Assembly: GCA_002425185.1 (NCBI GenBank)
Contig: DILT01000010.1
Span: 310,001-374,000, forward strand
DNA: 64,000 nt
From: Flammeovirgaceae bacterium UBA5585
GTDB taxonomy: Bacteria > Bacteroidota > Bacteroidia > Cytophagales > Cyclobacteriaceae
Direction: 5' to 3'
Shown here: in pieces, positions 25,925 to 34,314 of the stretch
How the letters are laid out: the number at the start of each line of letters is the position of its first letter
Numbering within the stretch: position 1 is the stretch's first letter
Notes under the pieces: model-generated
Database searches by the model: none
Seen by the model: the letters and a program-made list of their open reading frames with translations, nothing else
Told to the model about the DNA's origin: nothing
Position numbers and translations under genes: made by a program

Positions 25925-26664
25925 TCTTCGTTAAAGATTTTATCTCATTTATAAAACAACCTTCTATTTATCAAGAAGGAGAGTACATCGCGCCAATCAA
26001 GAGTTTAAAACTTGTCATTGTTGCATTTTCTGTTTTGATTATTGTTGAATTCTTAGCTTGGATAATTCGATTATCCTTACTAACAAATGATTATGGTGTA
26101 TTGCAAACTCGATTGGATTCTGAGCCTTCAATCAATCTTACTGGAGTATTTCTTATTGTTTTTTATACCCCCATATTTGAAGAACTGACTTTTAGGTTGG
26201 GCCTCCGATTTTCTAAAGTGAATGTTGTAATTTCCTTTTCATTTTTAATTTCTTTAATCATAAAGCTTGTGGCAAGCAAGATGCATTTGCAATATGCAAA
26301 TACATTTACATCTTATGTTATTTTTGATCTGCTGATTTTTTCGGGCTTCTTAACAATTAACTATTACATACTTTGGCCCTACGTCAATAAATTCATCGCT
26401 AAGACGTTTGCTAAATCATTTAATAAAATTGTATTTTCAATAGTGATAGTTTTTGCACTTCTTCATTTAAACAATTTTGATTACACGAAATTTACCATTA
26501 GCCATTGTTTTTATTTGAGCATTTTTTTGTTGAAGATGGCATTTATTGGCCTTGTTTTGTCGTTCTTAAGGTTACGATGTGGGATAACTTGGGGAATACT
26601 ATTGCATATTTTGATTAATTGTTTTGCCTTACGTGGTACGCTATCGAATTACTTTCTCCAGTGA
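25921..26664 (+). CDS. CPBP-type intramembrane protease, putative immunity of cassette 3
   Basis: The 247-residue membrane protein carries the three CPBP (CAAX/Abi) motifs: EExxxR at Glu87-Glu88-Arg92 (EELTFR), FxxxH at Phe178-His182 (FALLH) and HxxxN at His229-Asn233 (HILIN). It has about six to seven membrane helices. CPBP proteins are known as self-immunity factors beside bacteriocins. Here it overlaps an RHS tip gene by 4 bp (ATGA), which makes an immunity role likely but unproven. Confidence 0.78.
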   Translation: MIFVKDFISFIKQPSIYQEGEYIAPIKSLKLVIVAFSVLIIVEFLAWIIRLSLLTNDYGVLQTRLDSEPSINLTGVFLIVFYTPIFEELTFRLGLRFSKVNVVISFSFLISLIIKLVASKMHLQYANTFTSYVIFDLLIFSGFLTINYYILWPYVNKFIAKTFAKSFNKIVFSIVIVFALLHLNNFDYTKFTISHCFYLSIFLLKMAFIGLVLSFLRLRCGITWGILLHILINCFALRGTLSNYFLQ

Positions 26665-26727
26665 AATACAACTACGCGGGCAGGTAACACATACTATGAT
26701 GTAAGCTATCAGCAGGTAGAAACGACT

Positions 26728-27627
26728 TTGACTTTTTATTTAAAGATGTTTGAGCTTGACCTGGGTTGGCTTGACTATGGCGCGAGGATGTATGACAATG
26801 CCATAGGCCGCTGGCATGTAGTTGACCCATTGGCCGAGCAAATGCGCAGGTGGAGCCCGTACAATTATGCATTCAATAACCCGATACGGTTTATTGACCC
26901 GGATGGGATGAAGGCTGGAGTTCCTGAGGCAGTTCAAAAATTGAAAGAAAAAACTAAATCTGGTAAAGAAGAAACCGGAGGAATGGAGAGCGAGTCAACA
27001 ACATATTACTACAGATTTGATGGAAAGACTAAAACAAAAACCTCACATTCTGTTGCTGAAGTAAACTCTAGGACTACACGTATTTTAAATAAAGATGGCA
27101 CGATTACTATGAGAACTGAAAGGAAGACAACTACCAATAGCTTTTCACAAGATAATGAAACGGGTGAAATTACTTCAGAAGGTAGCTCGGTTGAAGTTAA
27201 CACAATTGATAATATTTATGAAGAAGTTCCTGTGAACCTCGGAAGAGGTGACATGGGAACCAAATTACGTTTAGTAAAGACTAAATCTAATCCGAATGGA
27301 ACCGACAAAAAAGTTTCATTTACTGGAGATGAAGCGAGTGTACCATTGAATGCAAAAATGACTGAGATCGTTAAGAGTGTACAAACAGGTATTAAAGGTA
27401 TGGGGTTTGGAGAAAACTTTGTTTCAGGAAGACCAACAAATACAGATAATTTGATAAATATTGTTCAAACAGGAGTTATTTCACAAATATTGAAAACAGC
27501 TTGGGGCAGGGCTTATTGGCCAATAGGAGTAGGATACATGTTAGGTGAAACTTACAATACGGTTAATGCTGCAGTTGGCGATCATACAGGAAAATCTTTA
27601 CCAATATATGTTAATGAAGAAAATTAG
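26728..27627 (+). CDS. RHS C-terminal cassette 4 (core strongly truncated)
   Basis: Core homology starts only at 26749 (ELDLGWLDYGARM) after a short unrelated TTG-initiated leader, so about 75 core residues are missing. It runs through DPDGMKAGVPEAVQKLKEK, a linker type shared with cassette 6, to a unique tip. The tip is rich in Thr and Lys strands (TTYYYRFDGKTKTKTSHS) and ends in a Gly-rich helical part (GRAYWPIGVGYMLGE). No toxin family is recognised. Confidence 0.75.
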   Translation: MTFYLKMFELDLGWLDYGARMYDNAIGRWHVVDPLAEQMRRWSPYNYAFNNPIRFIDPDGMKAGVPEAVQKLKEKTKSGKEETGGMESESTTYYYRFDGKTKTKTSHSVAEVNSRTTRILNKDGTITMRTERKTTTNSFSQDNETGEITSEGSSVEVNTIDNIYEEVPVNLGRGDMGTKLRLVKTKSNPNGTDKKVSFTGDEASVPLNAKMTEIVKSVQTGIKGMGFGENFVSGRPTNTDNLINIVQTGVISQILKTAWGRAYWPIGVGYMLGETYNTVNAAVGDHTGKSLPIYVNEEN

Positions 27628-27958
27628 TCTCGTAATATGGGATTTAATGGTTTTGCTTCCCTTTATAGGGTTTTTATCACGTGACCAAACTAGTTACTTT
27701 TTTAACATAGTACTTTTTTGTATAGGCATTATCAGTCAAATTGTTTTGCTTGTTTACTTGCGGCCACCTGCTGAATACTTCATAAGAGTGGGGCCATTAA
27801 TTATTCGACACAGAAGCCCACTTGAGTTAATAGTCTTCATTTTATTAGTACCTGCTTTTATTGTTACATTCAATGAATACGAAATTTTGTTAGAGATCTA
27901 CATTATCTTGTACGGACTTTTTCAACTTCTGAATTTGCGGATTGAAGCAAAGGAATAG
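27608..27958 (+). CDS. Putative membrane immunity protein of cassette 4
   Basis: ATG 27608 (or 27614) lies inside the last codons of the tip gene in another frame, overlapping by about 20 bp, and gives 116 residues. Four hydrophobic helices are visible (LVIWDLMVLLPFIGFL, NIVLFCIGIISQIVLLVYL, LIVFILLVPAFIVTF, IYIILYGLFQLLNL). The order and overlap fit an immunity partner acting in the inner membrane. Confidence 0.62.
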   Translation: MLMKKISLVIWDLMVLLPFIGFLSRDQTSYFFNIVLFCIGIISQIVLLVYLRPPAEYFIRVGPLIIRHRSPLELIVFILLVPAFIVTFNEYEILLEIYIILYGLFQLLNLRIEAKE

Positions 27959-27968
27959 CTGCATTCTG

Positions 27969-28002
27969 CACAGAGTGTCCTGAAAGGCACTCTGCGTTTT
28001 TT
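27969..28002 (+). repeat. Junction hairpin H, copy 2
   Basis: Arms CAGAGTG and CACTCTG around TCCTGAAAGG, followed by GCGTTTTTT. It starts about 10 bp after an immunity gene and ends about 15 bp before the YLS codons of cassette 5. It could also end transcription of the immunity gene. Confidence 0.75.
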
Positions 28003-28015
28003 ACTTTATGTATAT

Positions 28016-29110
28016 TTGAGTAACGAAGGTGCCCTACAGCAAAACATTTATTTTGACGATGTAACCTACACACACGTGAAGAGCCCCGTAATACAGGTGG
28101 AAGATTATTACGCTTTTGGTTTACCCATTGCCGACAAGAGCTACCAACGTGCAGGCAGCATGAACAACCCGTACCAATACAACGGCAAAGAGAAACAGGA
28201 TGAGCTTGACCTGGGTTGGCTTGACTATGGCGCAAGGATGTATGATAATGCCATAGGCCGCTGGCATGTGGTTGACCCCCTGGCCGAGCAAATGCGCAGG
28301 TGGAGCCCGTACAACTATGCGTTTAATAACCCGATACGGTTTATTGACCCTGATGGGATGAAGGCTGATGCTGCTGAAGCGGTGGCAAAGCTAAAAGAGA
28401 AAAAAGTATCTTCTGGAGGAGACGGTGGAGGGTTAGAGAACGGATCGGGTGATGGTGAAAAGAAGAGACGAAGCTACATGGGTGAGGATGGGAATTGGCA
28501 CGCTGACATATATTATGATAATTCTCATAGCGATGCTGGGCGTAGTGGCGGTAGCCAGATGACTGGCGTGATGTTTGGGGGTGGGAGCGGCTCTGGAAAT
28601 AACCGTGATGAGAATGGTATTATGGATAAATGTCCTCCAGACGTTGATTGCGATTATGTCGATAGAGCCGCTAAGTATGGGCTGTTTGCGAATGCAGTCG
28701 GTGCTGTTAATGAAGGATATAGCGCATGGGAAAGCGAATATAATCATGCCAAAGTCCCTCTGTTCTATTCTAGGTCTATCAGAAGTGCGGGATTAGGATT
28801 ATCGGCTGCAAACTTAGCTATAGGAGGATATCAGATACGCAAGCAGGTGAAAAGCGGTCAAGCAGTTAGTCCCATTGATGCAGTCCAGCTTGGTGTCGGT
28901 TCGGTAGGATTGTTTGCATCGACCCTGAACTATGCGGGAATAAGTGTTAGATTAACAGGACTCGTTGCTACTTCTACAGGAATCTTTGGGGCTGTTTTAT
29001 CAATTCCGGGTAATTGGTGGAATGTCTATAAAGGAGCATATGATTTAGAAATCATATCATTATCAACCCCGTATTATCCGACTGATGCTGAAATTTTTGG
29101 AGGGTACTGA
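28016..29110 (+). CDS. RHS C-terminal cassette 5 (pore-forming-like tip)
   Basis: A full-length cassette core (YLSNEG to DPDGMKADAAEAV) begins 14 bp after hairpin H. The linker and about 65 further residues are nearly identical to cassette 2, up to GSGSG, then the tips diverge. The tip is rich in Gly, Ala and Ser with several amphipathic or hydrophobic helices (SAGLGLSAANLAIGGYQI, DAVQLGVGSVGLFAS, LVATSTGIFGAVLSIPG), resembling membrane-disrupting toxins. The only in-frame start is TTG 28016. Activity is inferred from composition only. Confidence 0.8.
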   Translation: MSNEGALQQNIYFDDVTYTHVKSPVIQVEDYYAFGLPIADKSYQRAGSMNNPYQYNGKEKQDELDLGWLDYGARMYDNAIGRWHVVDPLAEQMRRWSPYNYAFNNPIRFIDPDGMKADAAEAVAKLKEKKVSSGGDGGGLENGSGDGEKKRRSYMGEDGNWHADIYYDNSHSDAGRSGGSQMTGVMFGGGSGSGNNRDENGIMDKCPPDVDCDYVDRAAKYGLFANAVGAVNEGYSAWESEYNHAKVPLFYSRSIRSAGLGLSAANLAIGGYQIRKQVKSGQAVSPIDAVQLGVGSVGLFASTLNYAGISVRLTGLVATSTGIFGAVLSIPGNWWNVYKGAYDLEIISLSTPYYPTDAEIFGGY

Positions 29111-29113
29111 ATT

Positions 29114-29524
29114 ATGCGATTATATTATTTGATTTGGGTTGACTGTCTTGTAAGGCTCAAAAGCCAACCAGACAATAAAAACAATTGGCAAGTACTGGGT
29201 ATGATATTTATGACAGTAACTATGGCCGTTGACCTTTTATTTTTAATCACAATTCTCGAAAGATATGTGTTTGCTTTCAATTTTTATGGATTTGATATTC
29301 CAGTAATTCCACGAGAGATTGGTGATTCAATAAGTTTTATCATTCTTTTTGCAGGGCCACCTTTGTTGATAAACTACCTTTTGATTTTTAGAAATCGTAG
29401 GTATGAAGAATTGATTAAGAAATACAAATATCATGGAGGCAGACTTTTCATAATATATATGGCTATTGCACTGTTTTTTCCTGTTGTAGCACTTTTAGTA
29501 GGGATGATCTATGGTAAAATATAG
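29114..29524 (+). CDS. Putative membrane immunity protein of cassette 5
   Basis: The 136-residue protein starts 3 bp after the tip stop and has about four membrane helices (IFMTVTMAVDLLFLIT, SISFIILFAGPPLLINYLLIF, LFIIYMAIALFFPVVALLVGM). A membrane protein is what a pore-forming tip would need as its antidote. Confidence 0.65.
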   Translation: MRLYYLIWVDCLVRLKSQPDNKNNWQVLGMIFMTVTMAVDLLFLITILERYVFAFNFYGFDIPVIPREIGDSISFIILFAGPPLLINYLLIFRNRRYEELIKKYKYHGGRLFIIYMAIALFFPVVALLVGMIYGKI

Positions 29525-29550
29525 AAAGCAAAGAGTCAGGTTTCCACCCC

Positions 29551-29621
29551 CTCAGAGTCACTCGCAGAGGACGCTGAGCTTTCATTCTGCGCAGAGTGTC
29601 CTGTAAGGCACTCTGCGATTT
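29551..29621 (+). repeat. Junction hairpins P (copy 2) and H (copy 3) in tandem
   Basis: P: CTCAG at 29551-29555 pairs with CTGAG at 29574-29578, with GTC and GAC also able to pair. H: GCAGAGTG (29591-29598) pairs with CACTCTGC (29608-29615) around TCCTGTAAGG, followed by GATTTTT. This is the only junction with both. It lies between an immunity gene and the YLS codons of cassette 6. Confidence 0.78.
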
Positions 29622-29636
29622 TTACTTTATGTATAT

Positions 29637-30698
29637 TTGAGTAACGAAGGTGCCCTACAGCAAAACATTTATTTTGACGATGTAACCTATACCCATGTGA
29701 AAAGCCCGATAATACAGGTGGAAGATTATTACGCTTTTGGTTTACCCATTGCCGACAAGAGCTACCAGAGAACCGGCAGCATGAACAACCCGTACCAATA
29801 CAACGGCAAAGAGAAACAGGATGAACTTGACCTGGGTTGGCTTGACTATGGCGCCAGAATGTATGATAATGCCATAGGCCGCTGGCATGTGGTTGATCCA
29901 TTAGCCGAACAGATGCGCAGATGGAGCCCATACAATTATGCATTCAATAACCCGATCAGGTTTATTGATCCGGATGGGATGAAGGCTGGAGCTCCTGAGG
30001 CAGTTCAAAAATTGAAAGAAAAAAAGGTGTCCACTGGCGGAGATGCTGGAGGACTCGCGAACGGGGTGGATGGGAGCGCATGTTGCGCAAAAAGTACAAA
30101 ATCGATTATTTCTACAAAAAACTCAATGGTAGAAGTAAACGGAAAAACAACCGCTGTGACAGTTGTGACACAAAATAAAAAAACCACCTCAGCAACTTCA
30201 ATGACAAGCGATGGTTCAATACTTAGTGCAAATGTAAATAATACTACCATGAGTGTTCAAATTGACCAAGGCAGTGGTGATATTATAGGTGTTGACTATG
30301 AATCAACTTCTTATGAAATTGATATGAATAGTGGCGAAAAATCAAACATTAAAACTGATAATAGTAACGGAGCTGTTAGCGATGGCTCTGCTTTACTAAA
30401 TAATGGTTCTAAGGTGCAGTTGGATTCAGACTTTAGTAATAGAATTAATGAAGCAAGTACCTATGAACGAACCAATAGTGATTCTTATGCTACTCATCAA
30501 GCTTCACAGCAATTGACAGGTATAAAAACAGTTGTTGGGTTTGTTAAATATGTGGGAGCTGCAATTGGGCTGATAGAAGGTGTTAGTGGTAAATCATTTG
30601 AGGGAAGTGTTGCTGATAAAACCGGTGTAACTCTTGAAGAAACCACTACATTAAGTCAGTTTGGGAGACAGGTCTATAGCAGCAAAAAGATCTACTAA
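29637..30698 (+). CDS. RHS C-terminal cassette 6
   Basis: A full cassette core (YLSNEG to DPDGMKAGAPEAVQKLKEK) follows hairpins P and H; TTG 29637 is the first possible start. After the linker comes a unique Ser, Thr and Asn-rich tip (about 200 residues) with many short strands (NKKTTSATSMTSDGS, NVNNTTMSVQIDQGSG), then a helical end including a Gly-rich hydrophobic stretch (VGFVKYVGAAIGLIEGV). No known toxin motif is seen. Confidence 0.78.
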   Translation: MSNEGALQQNIYFDDVTYTHVKSPIIQVEDYYAFGLPIADKSYQRTGSMNNPYQYNGKEKQDELDLGWLDYGARMYDNAIGRWHVVDPLAEQMRRWSPYNYAFNNPIRFIDPDGMKAGAPEAVQKLKEKKVSTGGDAGGLANGVDGSACCAKSTKSIISTKNSMVEVNGKTTAVTVVTQNKKTTSATSMTSDGSILSANVNNTTMSVQIDQGSGDIIGVDYESTSYEIDMNSGEKSNIKTDNSNGAVSDGSALLNNGSKVQLDSDFSNRINEASTYERTNSDSYATHQASQQLTGIKTVVGFVKYVGAAIGLIEGVSGKSFEGSVADKTGVTLEETTTLSQFGRQVYSSKKIY

Positions 30699-30711
30699 TT
30701 TATAATTGTTT

Positions 30712-31344
30712 ATGAGTAAATTTAATGTTCTTATTTTTTTTCTATTTATTTCTCTTGTTATCTCGATTGGTTTTAATTTGTTATTTGTGCTTAACTCCCC
30801 CCTTGGAAGGAGTATTCAATCGAATAATCCATTAGATGTTGATTTACTTATCACTCCGGAAATTCTTCTTAATAGGGGTTTCAAGCAAGCGGAGATTTCA
30901 ACTTCGCTGCAAAGAAATAATGGAGATCATTTGATTGGTTATGATTTTTTGCCTACAACTGGTTTAGTCTATACCAAGTATGAGATGTTTTTTGGATTGA
31001 ATAATGATGGTTTTAATGCTGATGAATGGATTAATAATTATGGAGGTATATTATGTTCTGATTGGACTACATTTTCAAATGGGGTGAGGAAGGCCTATGT
31101 TCTTCACAGAAAAGCAGGTCATATTTCTTCGATATACATTGATGAGCAAGATGTAATACTTTTTTTTGATTTTCCAGATATAGGAAGTTTTCAAAGGAGT
31201 AAAAACAGGCAGTTCGACAAAATGGGCGGTGTACTCATATCTGATACCGTGAAAAGATTAAACCATAAGGAGATAATACGCATCCAGCGGAATTTTGAAC
31301 TCCGTTCAATAGATTCAGACTCAGTATTAATCAATGTTAATTAA
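30712..31344 (+). CDS. Putative immunity protein of cassette 6, membrane anchored
   Basis: ATG 30712 (preceded by an in-frame TTG at 30706) gives 210 residues with one N-terminal membrane anchor (VLIFFLFISLVISIGFNLLFVL) and a soluble strand-rich domain outside the membrane. It starts 13 bp after the tip stop. The single anchor and large exported part differ from the multi-helix immunity proteins of other cassettes. Confidence 0.62.
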   Translation: MSKFNVLIFFLFISLVISIGFNLLFVLNSPLGRSIQSNNPLDVDLLITPEILLNRGFKQAEISTSLQRNNGDHLIGYDFLPTTGLVYTKYEMFFGLNNDGFNADEWINNYGGILCSDWTTFSNGVRKAYVLHRKAGHISSIYIDEQDVILFFDFPDIGSFQRSKNRQFDKMGGVLISDTVKRLNHKEIIRIQRNFELRSIDSDSVLINVN

Positions 31345-31359
31345 AGTAGGCAATCCCGC

Positions 31360-32460
31360 TTGCCATGTTGCAACGAAGGTGCCCTACAGCAAAACATTTA
31401 TTTTGACGATGTAACCTATACGCATGTGAAGAGCCCGATAATACATGTAGAAGATTATTACGCTTTTGGTTTACCCATTGCCGACAAGAGTTACCAGAGA
31501 ACCGGCAGCATGAACAACCCGTACCAATACAACGGCAAAGAGAAACAGGATGAGCTTGACCTGGGTTGGCTTGACTATGGCGCAAGGATGTATGATAATG
31601 CTATAGGCCGCTGGCATGTGGTTGACCCCCTGGCCGAACAAATGCGCAGGTGGAGCCCATACAACTATGCATTCAATAACCCGATACGCTTTATTGACCC
31701 GGATGGAATGAAGGCTGATGCTGCCGGGGCTTCTAAAATAAAGGAAAAGAATAGCAAAGGTTCATCTTCAGATAGTGGAGGGATGGCTAGTGATAGAGGA
31801 GATCAGATGGTGAATATTGGTTATGGACGTGTAGAGAGGAAACGCGATTTAACAGGCTCCGTTCAAATTGTGAAAGCTTCACCTTACCGATGGAACAAAT
31901 ATGCTGGAGCTGAAGTCAGCAGAACTAGCTATGAAGGAGGCGTTGATATCAAATATGCAGGGGACTGGGTTTCTAATAATGAGATAGAGGACTACCAAAC
32001 ACAACAGGGCAAGCAAGAAAAAATATCATTATTGTCCAATCAACAAGCAATTATTGATCAAGTAGTTAACGCAATTTATGATGCTCAATACAAAGGTAAG
32101 CCTACCATTGATTTGAAAGAATACTTTAGCGAATATGACCTGCCCAAAGGTGAAAAAAATCTCGCATTTGGGAAACTTGGATACATGTTACGCCTTTCTG
32201 GCGACTTGAAATTAAGGGATGGAGGTTCGCCATTAAAGGTCTACATGCTAATTCGTGTTTCCATGGATCAATCTATAATTTCAAGTTCTCCAGGTGGCGC
32301 GCAAGACCGCGGAGAAGATTGGAGGGGCTTTTACCACTTTTATAATTACAACTATGAAGGTACACAAATGATGAATGCTCTATTAATTAAAGGCTATATA
32401 CCTACCAGTACAGCCTCTGACCGATACACTAATTTTATTTGGGGGAAGATAAAAAAATAG
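31360..32460 (+). CDS. RHS C-terminal cassette 7
   Basis: Core homology begins at 31372 (NEGALQQN), a few codons short of YLS. Just before it lies a small GGCAA/TTGCC hairpin (31349-31364) instead of H. The core runs to DPDGMKADAAG, then the linker shared with cassette 3 up to ASDRGDQMV, then a unique tip of about 200 residues. The tip has charged helices (QQAIIDQVVNAIYDAQYKG) and an aromatic end (FYHFYNYNYEG). It may be an enzymatic rather than a membrane toxin; that is a guess from composition. Confidence 0.78.
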   Translation: MPCCNEGALQQNIYFDDVTYTHVKSPIIHVEDYYAFGLPIADKSYQRTGSMNNPYQYNGKEKQDELDLGWLDYGARMYDNAIGRWHVVDPLAEQMRRWSPYNYAFNNPIRFIDPDGMKADAAGASKIKEKNSKGSSSDSGGMASDRGDQMVNIGYGRVERKRDLTGSVQIVKASPYRWNKYAGAEVSRTSYEGGVDIKYAGDWVSNNEIEDYQTQQGKQEKISLLSNQQAIIDQVVNAIYDAQYKGKPTIDLKEYFSEYDLPKGEKNLAFGKLGYMLRLSGDLKLRDGGSPLKVYMLIRVSMDQSIISSSPGGAQDRGEDWRGFYHFYNYNYEGTQMMNALLIKGYIPTSTASDRYTNFIWGKIKK

Positions 32461-32464
32461 AATA

Positions 32465-33262
32465 ATGAAAAGGATAATTTCGATAAGTGTAGTTTTAATT
32501 TTATTCATTGCGTGGTTACTTCTTGATTACAGTTTAAAGAAGGAGAAATTCAAAAAGCTCAAGGATGAGTATGAGCTTTCAGTAGACTTTGGGCAGACTG
32601 TCGGTTTGATAAATAATTACTTTTTTGAACATGGGTGGTTTCCCGATAGTCTGAAACAAGTCGATACGATATTTAATCGCGAAGTCCTTATCAAAGATCT
32701 TGATGACGTTAAGGAAACTCGCTATTGGTTTTTGATTGACCCTTTTTCAGGGAAATTTTATCACTACATACCTGTAATGAATGAGAAGTATAAAAAGCCA
32801 GAGGGATATTACTTAATTAGTGCAGGAATTGACTCTAAAGTCGACAACAATATTACAAGGGGTACTCTAAAGCTTTATGACTCTGTCTCATTTAACTACT
32901 GGGATGCTTACTTTGGTAAGAAAGACTTGCTTGTGAAAGAAGGATTGATTAGAGATTGGATCAGAGAACCGTTTGGCATGGAGGTTACTCTGAAATGGTT
33001 TTCAATGCAATATGACCCAACCGGAAAAAGGATGCCTCGAAATGTTAGATTTAACGGTGTAGTCGAGAATATAAATGATAGACATTTTTTACTAAGGGAT
33101 ACTCAAAGTAATCTTAAAGCCATTTGTTACCTATTTATTGACTCGAATGATCAATTAGTATCAGGGGATACCATTCAAGTGAATGGTATATACAATAAGG
33201 CTACTTTTAATCCAGATACGATTTTTACATTTTTGAATTGCATTGTTATTGGAAAGAAGTAA
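32465..33262 (+). CDS. Putative immunity protein of cassette 7, membrane anchored
   Basis: The 265-residue protein begins 4 bp after the tip stop. It has one N-terminal anchor (IISISVVLILFIAWLLLDY) followed by a coiled segment, an aromatic middle and a C-terminal beta part (VRFNGVVENINDRHFLLRD, GDTIQVNGIYN) that looks like a small OB-fold. Placement is that of an immunity gene; the family is not recognised. Confidence 0.62.
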   Translation: MKRIISISVVLILFIAWLLLDYSLKKEKFKKLKDEYELSVDFGQTVGLINNYFFEHGWFPDSLKQVDTIFNREVLIKDLDDVKETRYWFLIDPFSGKFYHYIPVMNEKYKKPEGYYLISAGIDSKVDNNITRGTLKLYDSVSFNYWDAYFGKKDLLVKEGLIRDWIREPFGMEVTLKWFSMQYDPTGKRMPRNVRFNGVVENINDRHFLLRDTQSNLKAICYLFIDSNDQLVSGDTIQVNGIYNKATFNPDTIFTFLNCIVIGKK

Positions 33263-33301
33263 GAAGTTTAAACCAGTGGGGGCCCTCTTTTCTTTACTTC
33301 T

Positions 33302-33331
33302 CCGCAGAGTGTCCTGCAAGGCACTCTGCGG
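33302..33331 (+). repeat. Junction hairpin H, copy 4 (best preserved)
   Basis: CCGCAGAGTG pairs over 10 bp with CACTCTGCGG around TCCTGCAAGG, whose CCT and AGG can pair too. It precedes the YLS codons of cassette 8, whose core is otherwise very different from the other seven. Confidence 0.8.
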
Positions 33332-33340
33332 CAAAAATAA

Positions 33341-34308
33341 TTTTTATATTTATCTCAGCTACGAGAACGAGAGTAATAACTGGGTTTACTTTGATGACTT
33401 TAAAGTGACACACCAAATCACGCATAGTACAGTATAATGAATACTATCCCTTTGGGTTGACATTTAACTCGTATCAGAGAGAGAATTCATTATACAACAA
33501 GTATCAATTTAATGGTAAGGAAATACAAAACGAGTTAGGGCTTGGGTGGAATGATTACGGTGCTCGCATGTACATGGCTGATATTGGACGATGGGGAGTC
33601 ATTGATCCATTAAGTGAGAAAGGAAGGAGATGGAGTCCCTACAATTATGCTTTCAACAATCCTGTTAGGTTTATTGATCCGGATGGGATGTGGCCTGATA
33701 ATCCAATTAAGAAGATTGCACAGGCCGCGACAAACTATGTCGTATCTAAGACTAAGGAGGCAATCATTGCAACAACCAAAGCAGTTGTTAATGAAGTCAA
33801 GGAATTCGCTAATAGTTTAGAGGTTAGTATATACGGTAGTGCTGATGCTAAGGTAACAAGTGGTTTAAGGGTTGCTGGTGAAATTAAAGGTATTGGCTTT
33901 GATGCTAATATAAAATCGGGGGAGCTTGTTTCAGCACAGGGTGAATTAAGCGTGAATACAGTGACTGGTGATTTTAAACCAGATGGTGGTGTTGATTACA
34001 TTGGTGAAGATGGGAATATAAAAGGATCTAGCGGTGGAAGTTTGGGTTACGTTGTGGAAGGTAGCCATAGTACTGAATCCCTTGTAAATATCCGTACTGG
34101 CGAGAGGCAAAGTGAAGGCTCTGAAACATCGATCAATGTAGGTAAGGGAGTAACAGGCCAAGTGAAGTATTCAAGTGAGTCAAACCAGGAAAGTAGCACA
34201 AAGCAGGTATCAGTAGGGGCTGCAACTGGCGGAAAAATTGGAGTTGGAGTTGTGATTGAAGGAAATGTAGAAGTTGGTGTCAGGATTAGACGAAAAACTG
34301 ACAATTAA
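33341..34308 (+). pseudogene. RHS C-terminal cassette 8 (divergent core, frameshifted)
   Basis: The first frame reads FYIYLSYENESNNWVYFDDFKVTH, typical RHS, and ends at the TAA 33435-33437. The +1 frame then carries the continuation QYNEYYPFGLTF, NGKEIQNELGLGWNDYGARM and DPDGMWPDN to 34308. One base is therefore in excess around 33415-33435, or the shift is real in the organism. The core is the same domain but only distantly similar to cassettes 1-7. The tip is Gly, Val and Ser-rich and repetitive (KVTSGLRVAGEIKGIGFD) and could form a beta structure. Confidence 0.75.
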
Positions 34309-34314
34309 TCCAAC

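Noticed and set aside
19630..29625. Hairpins H read only as ordinary terminators
   Set aside because: They do have T-rich ends and may terminate, but their fixed distance to the YLS codons of different cores is not explained by that alone, so they are reported as a finding.
19620..34300. CRISPR array suggested by repeated near-identical blocks
   Set aside because: The repeats are about 350 bp of coding sequence with kilobase spacing, not short repeats with short unique spacers, and no cas genes are present.
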